NCBI GenBank assembly: GCA_005786805.1 | Contig: SYCV01000064.1 | Span: 1 to 42,859, forward strand | Length of the DNA: 42,859 nucleotides | Direction of reading: 5' to 3' | DNA from: Planctomycetia bacterium | GTDB taxonomy: Bacteria > Planctomycetota > Planctomycetia > Gemmatales > Gemmataceae | Shown: positions 9,501 through 17,242 of the stretch, in pieces | Numbering within the stretch: the first letter of the stretch is position 1 | How the letters are laid out: each line of letters begins with the position of its first letter | Notes under the pieces: generated by a model | The model's database searches: none | What the model was told of the DNA's origin: nothing | What the model saw: only the letters and a program-made list of their open reading frames with translations | Translations under genes and position numbers: made by a program

Positions 9501-9765
9501 GAGTCTCCAATGCCTTGAGAATGACATCCCTTCGATCATGAAAAGATTTGATTTTTAAAAGCCTGTCACAAATCGCCCGAATGACAGTCTCTGTCATGCC
9601 TGCGGTTTTGGCACGCCTGTACCGCGCGATAAAAGAGGGAGACTTACCTTCCAAAATCAAATTGATAGCATTTTCAGCATTACTTTTTCGAATTTGAAAA
9701 TTCTGGGCAATTCTTGAGATTTCATTGGTTCCGATTGTACCCAAAGCCATTTGTACCGTCTGCAT
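6532..9765 (-). CDS. tex: Tex-family S1 RNA-binding protein with two insertions and a long Arg/Pro/Gly tail
   Basis: Tex proteins bind nucleic acid and associate with transcription. The order of domains is canonical: an N-terminal helical region (SPSFIARYRRAKTAGM near residue 50, then RRDVILKALETQGKLT and RLEDLYFPLKPK), a YqgF/RuvX-like fold with AIDPGFRNGCKIAV (about 372-385) and ALDNGNASKATE, the helix-hairpin-helix part (LNTAEASFLRHVSGLNQLLAQEIV, about 670-720), and an S1 domain (about 833-895). It has 1077 residues against roughly 720-780 for most family members. The excess comes from a Pro/Ser/Glu linker near 258-310, a second insertion near 455-572 that is acidic and Pro-rich then turns into an Ala/Lys/Glu coiled coil, and a tail of about 180 residues after S1 rich in RPxR and GGGG. 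The start at 9765 has a weak GAAAAG site; Met7 is an alternative. Confidence 0.93.
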   Translation of the reverse strand: MQTVQMALGTIGTNEISRIAQNFQIRKSNAENAINLILEGKSPSFIARYRRAKTAGMTETVIRAICDRLLKIKSFHDRRDVILKALETQGKLTEELRLQINSIESPKRLEDLYFPLKPKKPVISAAAREKGLESFAEALWTEDPAIANLDEILPTMINPEKGLDTIDKITEGVVQIIAEKLSEIPAVRSSVRDDLWDFGKIKVSKTNKVREKHGLEFKEFFSYVEPLRSLQARKYLQISKGEKSGFLNVVFDWDPEKVKNNAFGALASKSNPPSKETQAEIISGSPELEQSPDGSNPPEVSTAVVTSPPPAYEHKYIDVIKKSMGMAIDQILKPAMERECVRDLGEKSSEYAAGLLARFYNNRLVANPAGAVKVLAIDPGFRNGCKIAVLDEEGKLVDHAVIFPHQPQGKKELSLLTLEELIRKHQISTIALDNGNASKATENLLFELLARLKDSTHLNEEAKEVLPPDETVEKSDLEPNTDAAPVESPSEPVAAPVEIPAGVIPVESATSETVTSEVPAEPSPEALAAIKKAEMEALAAKKKAEIDAQKKLEKERRQAEYQKQVNDLKLVVKNLPEPPSDVKFAIVIEAGSNEYAASLLGKEELPESDVGIRAAVSIGRRLQNPLKELSKIDPVHVVSGLLEFEVQHRYLRPALENVLESTTNFWGADLNTAEASFLRHVSGLNQLLAQEIVEFRKKNGPFQNRAQLLQVQGVNPEKFELCSGFLQVFGGDEPLDATNFHPEDYAMAMKILDSFGISKDDWKSPEKKNELLLKARNANLKDIVAATGIDSVTSLKDFLDELIQPLSQEQSKRFGPIFRSRQIGFEELQLGQELQGVVQNVVEFGCFVDVGVKESGLVHISQISARYVRSPYESVSVGDIVTVWVIALDKEKSRLSLTMINPRKETHQRPERSTRPPARDNSRRSDAQAQPSDPNQGSVTPAAPPQRPRPSERPAPGRFPSPRPGSGGGGASAGSLRSSSAFRPRDEKPRGGRPQRSDPNRPPQIRTFSSKKPIEKPNLSQSALSGASPLGTFAELAVFWEKSSPNDADGASKNEQNVDQGGQAPMQKDQEISGGSE

Positions 9766-9889
9766 AGTTTCTTTTCATTAAGTGTTATGGGCAGATAGTG
9801 AAAAATCCTATCCTGCAATAGAGAATGTATCTGTAAATGATGGATTCTTCCACTAGATTCAAGCATTCAAAAAAATATTTATTCCAAGC

Positions 9890-9920
9890 TTGACAAGTCC
9901 CAAAACAGGGGCAATATACG
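9890..9920 (+). promoter_or_regulatory. Candidate promoter for the Y-family polymerase gene
   Basis: TTGACA at 9890-9895 is a perfect -35 hexamer. At spacings of 17 or 19 bp the -10 candidates are AATATA (9913-9918) and TATACG (9915-9920), both imperfect. It ends about 40 bp before the chosen ATG at 9959. No LexA box that I can recognise overlaps it; TTGTACA (9922-9928) is the only short palindrome nearby. Confidence 0.4.
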
Positions 9921-9958
9921 CTTGTACACATGCTTTGTTTCACTCAAGGAACTCATCA

Positions 9959-11260
9959 ATGCATCAGGGTTTGCAACACGCCGACTTCTCACCCATCGTT
10001 CATCTCGATGTTGATGCGTTTTTTGCTTCGATTGAACAGCGTGATGACCCAAAATTAAAAGGACTTCCGGTTGCTGTGGGGACAGGGGTTGTCGCCAGTT
10101 GCAGTTATGAAGCCAAGCGGGAAGGTGTTAAAACCGGCATGCGCCTTGGAATCGCAAAACAACTTTGCAAATCTCTACGGATTGTTTCCGGTGACCACCG
10201 TCGCTATGAGATAGCAGGCAGACAAATTTTAGGAATCTGCAAGGAGCACTCCGCGGCAGTTGAGATGACATCACTGGACGACCTTTACATGCAACTCGCG
10301 CAGACAGGTCACGACAAACAGCAACAAATCGCAACCGGATTGCGTGAACAGATTCTCGATGAAGTCGGCCTCAAGGTCTCCATGGGCATGGCAAGCAACA
10401 AGCTTATCGCGAATGTAGCAACCCATCATGCCAAGGAACTTAGAATTTCCTGCCAGCGCAAAACAGCTTCACGCTGGATCCCGGGAACCTCGATTATTGG
10501 TGAAACCAGGCACTTTTCACCTGTGGTCACCGTGATGCCAGGCTGTGAAAAAAATTACATCAGGCCCTGGCCTGTGGAAATTCTCCCAGGTGTCGGCGCA
10601 TTGGGAAAAGAAAAATTCCAACGCCTTAATGCCAATAAAGTCGAAGATGTGGCTAGACTTCCCCTTGAAGTTCTTTGCACCATGTTCCAAAAACGCGGAC
10701 CAATACTTCACGAATATTCCATGGGAAACGACCCCCGCCCACTGATCATCTCACGCAATCCGGAATCAATCTCAAGGTGTACCAGTTTTAATCCGCCAAC
10801 CGCGGAACAGGTCTTTCTTGACGCGATGCTCGCACATCTTCTTGATCGGGCTGTTTCATGGATGCGTTTCAACAAATTTGCGGCGCGAAGCCTTAAAATT
10901 TACCTGCGTTATGGCGACTTCAAGGACGCCCACAACAACATCAACTTCAAGACCGCCAGCGACTCTGATTCCACGCTATACCAGGCTGCGAAGGAAAAGC
11001 TAGCAATGCTTTTGTCACGCAGGCTTCCACTAAGGCTTCTTGGAGTGGAACTTGGCCGACTCGAACCCGCATGCACCGCCGTCCAACTTTTCCCCGATCC
11101 CGAGAAGGAACGCGCTGACAGACTTTCAAAATGCAAGGAAGACATTCGCTCCAGGTTCGGTTTCATGGCGGTGACACCCGGCAGTTCCCTGGTTTTGGCC
11201 AAAGACTTGAACCATGACAGGGATAATTTCAAGCTAAGAACTCCCTGCCTTACAAAGTAA
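9959..11260 (+). CDS. dinB: Y-family DNA polymerase (DinB/Pol IV-like) with Asp-Asp active site
   Basis: The protein is a translesion DNA polymerase by its palm, HhH and little-finger order. The start at 9959 is chosen because AAGGAA lies about 9 nt upstream and the family motif begins just inside; an upstream in-frame start at 9890 falls within the -35 hexamer. The palm shows HLDVDAFFASIEQRDDPKLKGLPVAVG (split here as HLDVDAFFASIEQ then RDDPKLKGLPVAVG) with metal Asp17, then ASCSYEAKREGVKTGM, and SLDDLYMQL with Asp107-Asp108. In most relatives the second position is Glu (SxDE). VSMGMASNKLIANVAT and the HhH segment EILPGVGALGKEKFQRL follow, then a little-finger region of about 150 residues ending near RSRFGFMAVTPGSSLVL. 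The 433-residue length is slightly above Pol IV (about 350-420). A catalytic role is likely but not certain given the substitution. Confidence 0.9.
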   Translation: MHQGLQHADFSPIVHLDVDAFFASIEQRDDPKLKGLPVAVGTGVVASCSYEAKREGVKTGMRLGIAKQLCKSLRIVSGDHRRYEIAGRQILGICKEHSAAVEMTSLDDLYMQLAQTGHDKQQQIATGLREQILDEVGLKVSMGMASNKLIANVATHHAKELRISCQRKTASRWIPGTSIIGETRHFSPVVTVMPGCEKNYIRPWPVEILPGVGALGKEKFQRLNANKVEDVARLPLEVLCTMFQKRGPILHEYSMGNDPRPLIISRNPESISRCTSFNPPTAEQVFLDAMLAHLLDRAVSWMRFNKFAARSLKIYLRYGDFKDAHNNINFKTASDSDSTLYQAAKEKLAMLLSRRLPLRLLGVELGRLEPACTAVQLFPDPEKERADRLSKCKEDIRSRFGFMAVTPGSSLVLAKDLNHDRDNFKLRTPCLTK

Positions 11261-11308
11261 CCAAATCTTTCTGAATCATTAGAATCAAAGAAAGGAGGAG
11301 ATGAAAAG

Positions 11309-12226
11309 TTGCAGAACCGACTGATGAAAAACTCGGGAATAATCGTGTTGAACAAACCAAAGGGAATGTCCTCACGCGCCGCGGTGGATCATGCGTTGAA
11401 ATGGTTTGAAAATAAAATCCCGATGGGCCATGCGGGCACACTGGACCCCTTAGCAACGGGAGTGCTGGTTGTATGCCTGGGTTGGACCACAAAATTGGTT
11501 GAATTCATTCAATCAATGAAAAAAATTTACAAGACCACAATAGTACTGGGTGCGAATAGCGCAACGGATGATGCTGAAGGACCAATTCAAGAAGTATTTG
11601 TCGAAAAAAAGCCCTCCATGGCTGAAATCAAAGACGCACTTAAACTTTTCGAAGGTGAAATACAACAATCTCCACCGTCTGTTTCCGCAGTTCGAATAAA
11701 AGGAAAAAGATCGTACAAACTTGCCAGAAAAGGCGCTCCCGAAATCCCCCCTCCCAAAAACATCACCATCCACTCGATAAAAATCACCAATTACGATTAC
11801 CCCTTCCTTGGGCTGGAAATCACATGTGGCAAAGGGACTTACATTAGATCAATCGCTAGGGACCTGGGATCAGTTTTAAAAACCGGTGGATATGTAGGTG
11901 ATCTTGAAAGAACAATGATCGGTGGTTTCACACTCGCTGACTCCCTTGACCCAATGGAACCACCAATTGATCCTTATCTTGCAGTTAAACCTCAGGAACT
12001 AGCGGTGGGAGGTATGAAAAAAGTCACACTTGAGGGATTGATGTTAAGAAATCTTCTTAATGGCACAAAGATACCTTTTCCCATGAAAGAACAATACTTC
12101 CCAATCGACAATACATTTGCAATCATGGACACAAATGCACGATTAAGGGCAATCGCAGAGTACAGGAATTCAGAAAAAGTCCTGAAACCTTTAAAAGTTT
12201 GCCCACTGATCAATCCCGATATTTAA
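11309..12226 (+). CDS. truB: tRNA pseudouridine(55) synthase TruB
   Basis: TruB converts U55 in the T loop of tRNAs to pseudouridine. The catalytic Asp lies in GHAGTLDPLATGVLVV (near residue 45). Other family blocks are IVLNKPKGMSSRAAVDHAL, YKTTIVLGANSATDDAEG, QSPPSVSAVRIKGKRSYKLAR, and CGKGTYIRSIARDLG with YVGDLERTMIGGF near residue 190. The 305-residue length is typical. The start codon is decided by the ribosome site: AAGGAGGAG (11292-11300) is 8 nt before the TTG at 11309, but 23 nt before the ATG at 11324 and directly abutting the out-of-frame ATG at 11301. TTG is therefore preferred. The gene lies 48 bp after the polymerase gene on the same strand. Confidence 0.96.
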   Translation: MQNRLMKNSGIIVLNKPKGMSSRAAVDHALKWFENKIPMGHAGTLDPLATGVLVVCLGWTTKLVEFIQSMKKIYKTTIVLGANSATDDAEGPIQEVFVEKKPSMAEIKDALKLFEGEIQQSPPSVSAVRIKGKRSYKLARKGAPEIPPPKNITIHSIKITNYDYPFLGLEITCGKGTYIRSIARDLGSVLKTGGYVGDLERTMIGGFTLADSLDPMEPPIDPYLAVKPQELAVGGMKKVTLEGLMLRNLLNGTKIPFPMKEQYFPIDNTFAIMDTNARLRAIAEYRNSEKVLKPLKVCPLINPDI

Positions 12227-12306
12227 TACAATTCAGTCCATAAAATTATCGCCCGAAGACATTGCTACGATTATGATGCCTTTATAATTAGAAACGGAGT
12301 TTCCAA

Positions 12307-13281
12307 ATGAAATACTGCTGTAAATTCATAATCACTTTGATGGCATCATCAATCCTACTTGTTGAAGCATTGCAACCAGCACATTTCGTGAATGCGCAGA
12401 CAAATCAGGAAAACAAGAAAATGAAAGAACAAGCCATCCCATTCGAAGCCGAAAACTCAATGAAATATCTAAGGGAAATTTGCGACATTGGCACGCGTAT
12501 CAGTGGATCAGAGGGAATTGTAAAACAACGCTTGTTGATAAAAAAACATTTTGAAGCACTTGGAGCCAAGGTTATCGAGCAAGAATTCAAGGCAATCCAA
12601 AAAAGCATGGGCAAACCAACCCCGATGGTCAACATGATTATCACCTGGCATCCGATGGCTCGGGAAAGAGTAATTTTGTGTTCCCATTTCGACACAAGAC
12701 CCCAGGCAGACCAGGAGACAGATCCCAAAAAACGCAAGGGCACATTCATAAGTGCAAACGATGGGGCATCAGGCGTCGCATTATTGATGGAATTGGGCAG
12801 GCACATGAAAAATCTCAACTGCAGCGTGGGTGTGGACTTTGTTTTTTTTGATGGGGAAGAATTTGTATTCGACCCGGATGATGAATATTTTTTCGGTTCA
12901 AAGTATTTTGCCCGCGAGGCACGAAAAAACACCCAGGTGATCAAATATCGTTCAGCGGTATTGCTCGACATGGTTGCAGGAAAAGGGGCAAAATTCCCCA
13001 TCGAGCAAAACTCCTGGTGGAAAGCAGGCACGGTTGTGCGCGAGGTCTGGTCAACCGCAAATGAACTTGGGGTCGATTCATTCAAGCTCAACGAATTCAG
13101 CAGGGTCGCGGTTGACGATGATCATACAGCACTCAACAACGGCGGGATCCCTGCAATCGACATCATCGACTTTGATTACAAGCATTGGCATAAACTATCG
13201 GACACTCCGGAACAATGCTCCGGTGAAACCATGGCGGGAGTCGCCAAAGTATTGGCAAGTTGGATCCAAAGACAACGGTAA
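12307..13281 (+). CDS. Exported M28-family metallopeptidase, glutaminyl cyclase-like
   Basis: The 324-residue protein has an N-terminal signal peptide (residues 1 to about 30, hydrophobic FIITLMASSILLVEAL, likely cleaved after VNA). The rest is an M28/glutaminyl-peptide cyclotransferase fold: SHFDTRP near residue 126, the metal Asp in ANDGASG (about 152), FFDGEEF with the acid/base and metal Glu (about 183), LLDMVAG, DDDHTALNNGGIPAIDIID, and WHKLSDTPE with the last zinc His (about 298). A single zinc set (Asp, Glu, His) fits glutaminyl cyclases, which convert N-terminal Gln to pyroglutamate, better than two-zinc aminopeptidases, but the two cannot be separated safely by eye. GGAG lies about 7 nt before the ATG, and TATAAT at 12283-12288 could be a -10 element with a poor -35. 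Confidence 0.85.
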   Translation: MKYCCKFIITLMASSILLVEALQPAHFVNAQTNQENKKMKEQAIPFEAENSMKYLREICDIGTRISGSEGIVKQRLLIKKHFEALGAKVIEQEFKAIQKSMGKPTPMVNMIITWHPMARERVILCSHFDTRPQADQETDPKKRKGTFISANDGASGVALLMELGRHMKNLNCSVGVDFVFFDGEEFVFDPDDEYFFGSKYFAREARKNTQVIKYRSAVLLDMVAGKGAKFPIEQNSWWKAGTVVREVWSTANELGVDSFKLNEFSRVAVDDDHTALNNGGIPAIDIIDFDYKHWHKLSDTPEQCSGETMAGVAKVLASWIQRQR

Positions 13282-13319
13282 ACAACAGATCACCTTGAAT
13301 AACTTTGCAAGGGCCAAGA

Positions 13320-13847
13320 ATGGAATCCAGTCAAATAATTACAGGCGCCGCCATATGCACCGTTCTCATTTGGCTTGGCTTCAACAGTTTGAAACAGCAT
13401 TATAAAACGGTCTTTTCCAATCAAATTAAAACTGATTTGGAATCCTTCATCCCTTATCGAATAAGATTATGCAGGCTGATGGGTGGATTTTTAATGCTTA
13501 TTCTTGCGTTGATGCTGGGATTTGCAATGGTTTATCTCGAGGAACCAGCACAGCATCTTGCAGACTTAAGAGACCAATCCGAGGAATCAAACACAAAGCT
13601 GGTTTACACCACCCAACAACTCAAATTCGCAACAAGTTATGCCTTTTTCTGGATTGTGTTTTTGACCGTGCTTCTGTTATTGGTCGCCACCAGCAGTATT
13701 GACGCGATCTTTTCGTGGAAACATCAAAAACAATTACGCGATTCCTTGCGATCATTAAGCGCAATCAAAATTAAAAACATTAACCCTCAAAAAAATCACA
13801 TCTTGGAGGAAACACCTCCATCATTGGACCAAAATTCCAACAATTAG
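13320..13847 (+). CDS. Three-helix membrane protein, unknown function
   Basis: The protein has 175 residues from the ATG at 13320, which has AAGGG about 8 nt upstream; a TTG five codons earlier is possible. Membrane segments are near residues 6-24 (IITGAAICTVLIWLGFNSL), 53-73 (LMGGFLMLILALMLGFAMVYL) and 104-125 (AFFWIVFLTVLLLLVATSSI). The loop between helices 2 and 3 is polar and probably coiled. The C-terminal 45 residues are basic then acidic. It sits 38 bp after the M28 gene and 18 bp before the acyltransferase-ligase fusion, so it is probably co-transcribed with the latter. No family is recognised. Confidence 0.7.
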   Translation: MESSQIITGAAICTVLIWLGFNSLKQHYKTVFSNQIKTDLESFIPYRIRLCRLMGGFLMLILALMLGFAMVYLEEPAQHLADLRDQSEESNTKLVYTTQQLKFATSYAFFWIVFLTVLLLLVATSSIDAIFSWKHQKQLRDSLRSLSAIKIKNINPQKNHILEETPPSLDQNSNN

Positions 13848-13865
13848 AATTGATCGGAATATTTC

Positions 13866-16499
13866 ATGTTCATCCAGTTTCTCGCATTTCTAGTACGACA
13901 AATATTAAGCCTGCGATACAACATCACCATTGAAGGATTACAACACATAAAACGACCTGGAAAAGGCACTTTAATATTGCCCAACCATCCCGCGTACACC
14001 GAACCAATTATTTTGTTTTCACTGCTTGCAAAAAACTTCTCACCACGCCCCCTGGTATTTGAAGCTTATTACCAAAATATTTTCATCAAGCCTTTCATGT
14101 TGCTTTTCAACGCTTTGGAAATCCCGAATCTAGAAAAAGTAAGCCTTGCAGCGAAATCCCAGGCTCAGGGTTCCATCAAGGAACTTGTCAAAGGACTTGA
14201 AAAAGGAGAGAACTTCATTATTTGGCCATCAGGAAAATTGCAAAGAAATGGCCTTGAAACCCTAGGAAGTAATTCCGGGACAAGCGATATTCTAAAACTT
14301 TCCCCAAATGCAAATGTTTTATTAATTCGGACCACAGGCCTTTGGGGCAGCAGGTTCAGTCATGCTTACACCGGATCCCGACCTAGCCTTATCCCTCAAC
14401 TCATTTTCAGCGCATTTCTTATCATTTTAAACTTTTTATTTTTCATGCCCCGAAGAAAGATACACATTACGATTGAAAAGCCAGATTTATCAAAACTCTC
14501 CCCTTTTGAAAAATTCCCAGTGAACCAATATTTGGAAAACTGGTACAACCAACCAACGACACCATCCCCAATATTTCGCCAATATCATTTTCTTTTTCAA
14601 AACAAAGAAAAAATATTCCCTCCCCTTGCAACAAAAACAAACAGCAGCATCAAAGATGTTTTCCCTCAAAGTCTAAAAAAAGAAATAATTCAAAAAACAA
14701 AGGAAAAATTCCCGGAAATATTAATTGATGAGAACATAGATGAAAGCACAGAGTTGGATTCACTTGGACTTGACAGCATCCAAAGGTTGGAGCTTTTAAT
14801 TTATCTGGAACAACATTTCAAATTTAACGGAACCACGGTTCCATCAACCTTTTTTGACTTATGCATGTTATGTTCCGGAAAACTAAAAAACACGGAATCG
14901 ATAAAAGTTCCGGATACATGGTCAAAAAGCACAAGAACAAATCCCGAATTTGAAATCCTCGGTACTACCGTGCTGGATTCATTTATTTTGCGAGTCATCA
15001 AGAGCCCAAATTTAATCGCGCTAATCGATGACACTTCCGGGATAATGACTTACAGAAAATTACTCTTGGCTTCACTTGTGACATCAAAAATATTAAGGGG
15101 AAACCAGGCAAAACATGTAGGAATATTACTTCCCGCAAGTGCTGGAGGGTTCATAGCCTACTTTGCATGTTTGATGGCGGAAAAAACCCCGGTCCTTCTA
15201 AACTGGACAACAGGCCCCGCAAATTTAAAGCATGCCATTGAACTTCTGGGAATAACGAAAATCATAACCTCGAAACGATTCATGGACCGGGTGGAATTAT
15301 CATTGGATAATATCGAATTTATATTCTTGGAAAAAGTAAAGAGCTCAACAAATGCCCTGACACTATTAACCTGCGCGATTACCTCATACTTCCCCAAAAA
15401 AACACTTAAAGAATGCCAAAGATCAAACTCAAAGGATTCAATTGCAGCGATATTATTCACAAGTGGTTCAGAAAAACTTCCCAAAGCCGTGCCTTTGACC
15501 AATGAAAATATCATTTCCAACCATAAGAGTGGAATCCCGTTTTTAGGACTTTCATCACAAGATATAATCCTATCATTTCTGCCGCCTTTCCACAGTTTTG
15601 GCCTCTCGGTCACGGGCCTTCTTCCAATCTTATTGGGCATGCGGATTGTATTTCATCCAAACCCCACCGAAGCGGCAATTCTTGCGGAAAAATTAAAAGT
15701 ATTTGATGTTACACTTTTGATAGGAACCCCCACATTCCTAACTCATATTCTCGAAAAAGCATCCAAAGACCGATTAAAAAAATTACGCCTGATCATTACA
15801 GGGGCGGAGAAATGTACTGAAAAAGTATTTCAATTGGCCAAAGAAATCGCGCCAAACGCCAAAGTTCTGGAAGGATACGGTATCACCGAGTGTTCCCCTG
15901 TTGTTGCGGTAAACCCGCCAAGTCTTCAAAAAAGGGAATCTGTGGGCAAACCACTTCCCGGGGTGGATGTTTTAATTCTTGACATTGAAACAAACAAAAT
16001 AGCAACTCCAGGCCAAACTGGAATGCTTCATGTTTCAGGCCCCACGATATTTAATGGATATTTGGGAGAAAAAGAAAACATCCCATTCAGGCATATAGAT
16101 AACAAAAAATGGTATGTCACAGGCGACCTTGTCTCACAAGATGAGGATGGTTTTATATTTTTCAAGGGAAGGTTAAAAAGATTCATCAAATTCGGCGGAG
16201 AAATGATTTCACTTCCCGCACTGGAAGAGGCATTTTCAGGAATACTACCCCCGGACGAAAAAGGCCCCATGATAGCCATCGAAGGAATTGAAAAAGGAAA
16301 TAAAAAAATTATTTGTTTATTCACAAGGAAAGAAATTGAACCCATGGAGGCAAACCAAATTTTAGATGCCGCGGGTTTTCGGGGAATCATGAGGATTGAC
16401 AGAGTCATCAAGGTAAATGAAATTCCGTTGCTGGGGACGGGAAAAACCAACTACCGTAAACTAAAAGAGCAAATTGAAAAAGAATCGCAAGAGGCTTAA
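13866..16499 (+). CDS. PlsC acyltransferase - acyl carrier protein - AMP-dependent acyl ligase fusion (Aas-like)
   Basis: Three modules are fused in 877 residues. The first (about 1-230) is a PlsC-type glycerophospholipid acyltransferase: LPNHPAYTEPIIL carries the His with Glu in place of the usual Asp (HX4E), and IIWPSGKLQRNG corresponds to the PEG/PSG block. A hydrophobic segment (LIFSAFLIILNFLFFM) lies near residue 185. The second (about 270-345) is an acyl carrier domain with the phosphopantetheine Ser304 in LGLDSIQRLEL. The third (about 370-877) is an acyl-activating enzyme: TSGSEKLPKAVPLTNENI, EGYGITECSPVVAVNPP, YVTGDLVSQDEDGFIFFKGR, KFGGEMISLPALEE and the catalytic Lys in GTGKTNYRKL. 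E. coli Aas joins the acyltransferase and acyl-ACP synthetase to re-acylate lysophospholipids with ACP as carrier. Here the carrier appears to be built in, so the fusion may load, hold and transfer the acyl chain by itself; that is inference. Confidence 0.92.
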   Translation: MFIQFLAFLVRQILSLRYNITIEGLQHIKRPGKGTLILPNHPAYTEPIILFSLLAKNFSPRPLVFEAYYQNIFIKPFMLLFNALEIPNLEKVSLAAKSQAQGSIKELVKGLEKGENFIIWPSGKLQRNGLETLGSNSGTSDILKLSPNANVLLIRTTGLWGSRFSHAYTGSRPSLIPQLIFSAFLIILNFLFFMPRRKIHITIEKPDLSKLSPFEKFPVNQYLENWYNQPTTPSPIFRQYHFLFQNKEKIFPPLATKTNSSIKDVFPQSLKKEIIQKTKEKFPEILIDENIDESTELDSLGLDSIQRLELLIYLEQHFKFNGTTVPSTFFDLCMLCSGKLKNTESIKVPDTWSKSTRTNPEFEILGTTVLDSFILRVIKSPNLIALIDDTSGIMTYRKLLLASLVTSKILRGNQAKHVGILLPASAGGFIAYFACLMAEKTPVLLNWTTGPANLKHAIELLGITKIITSKRFMDRVELSLDNIEFIFLEKVKSSTNALTLLTCAITSYFPKKTLKECQRSNSKDSIAAILFTSGSEKLPKAVPLTNENIISNHKSGIPFLGLSSQDIILSFLPPFHSFGLSVTGLLPILLGMRIVFHPNPTEAAILAEKLKVFDVTLLIGTPTFLTHILEKASKDRLKKLRLIITGAEKCTEKVFQLAKEIAPNAKVLEGYGITECSPVVAVNPPSLQKRESVGKPLPGVDVLILDIETNKIATPGQTGMLHVSGPTIFNGYLGEKENIPFRHIDNKKWYVTGDLVSQDEDGFIFFKGRLKRFIKFGGEMISLPALEEAFSGILPPDEKGPMIAIEGIEKGNKKIICLFTRKEIEPMEANQILDAAGFRGIMRIDRVIKVNEIPLLGTGKTNYRKLKEQIEKESQEA

Positions 16500-16502
16500 A
16501 GG

Positions 16503-17219
16503 CTATTTTGACGCCTCTTCCAATGCATCAGACAAAGTCATCTTCCCGGCATACAGCGCCTTTCCAACTATGCAGGCTTTTACTCCAGCTCGTTTCAAGT
16601 CACATATATCTTTCACCGAAGACACTCCTCCGGAGGCTATGACAAGGGATTTGGACTTTGAAGCAAGCAAAGAAGTGGTTTCAACATTTGGACCGGATAA
16701 CATTCCATCCTTGGATATGTCAGTGTAAATAATGGCAGCTAGCGGCCAATCATTCACCTTGTTTAAAAACTGCTCGACTGTGACCTGGGAATCCTCAAGC
16801 CATCCGGAGACTGCAATTCTACCATCCCGGGCATCAATGCCCAATGCGATCCTGCCAGGAAAAGAAAGCGTCATATCGTGAAGCCATTGGGGATCCTGAA
16901 TTGCCTTTGTTCCAATAATGACCCGATCAATCCCCCAGCTCAACGCATCTGCGATGGTTTTCTCATCCCGGATACCTCCACCGAGTTCACAAGGCACATT
17001 TACTTTGGCCAAAATACTTTTAATAGCGGTTGAATTTTCTATTTTACCAGTCTTGGCTCCATCAAGGTCCACAAGATGTAGGTATCGTCCCCCTTGATTT
17101 TGCCAGTCCAATGCCATCTCCCAAGGATTGTCGGAATATACAGTTTCCTGTGCGTAGTCTCCCTGTTTAAGGCGCACACATTTTCCACCTCGAAGATCAA
17201 TAGCTGGAATCACCAACAT
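16503..17219 (-). CDS. hisA: ProFAR isomerase HisA (histidine biosynthesis)
   Basis: HisA isomerises the aminoaldose ProFAR to PRFAR. The 238-residue TIM barrel shows the catalytic Asp in IPAIDLRGGKCVRL, HLVDLDGAKTG, ELGGGIRDEKTI, IIGTKAIQDPQW, the second catalytic Asp in GIDARDGRIAVSGW, YTDISKDGMLSGPN and IASGGVSSVKDI. Both phosphate sites are intact. AGAGGT lies 6 nt before the ATG. It follows hisH by 23 bp in the same direction, and its stop is only 3 bp from the stop of the convergent acyltransferase-ligase gene, with no terminator hairpin visible. HisF, the partner of HisH, is not in the window. Confidence 0.97.
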   Translation of the reverse strand: MLVIPAIDLRGGKCVRLKQGDYAQETVYSDNPWEMALDWQNQGGRYLHLVDLDGAKTGKIENSTAIKSILAKVNVPCELGGGIRDEKTIADALSWGIDRVIIGTKAIQDPQWLHDMTLSFPGRIALGIDARDGRIAVSGWLEDSQVTVEQFLNKVNDWPLAAIIYTDISKDGMLSGPNVETTSLLASKSKSLVIASGGVSSVKDICDLKRAGVKACIVGKALYAGKMTLSDALEEASK

Positions 17220-17242
17220 GAAATACCTCTTGAAAAGTAGAT

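Noticed and set aside
9919-9934. Possible LexA/SOS box (around TTGTACACATG) before the polymerase gene
   Set aside because: Only TTGTACA is symmetric, and it does not match any LexA consensus that I know.
11301-11324. Seven-codon upstream ORF (MKSCRTD) as a TruB leader
   Set aside because: Its ATG abuts the ribosome site with no spacing; the site serves the TTG start of truB better.
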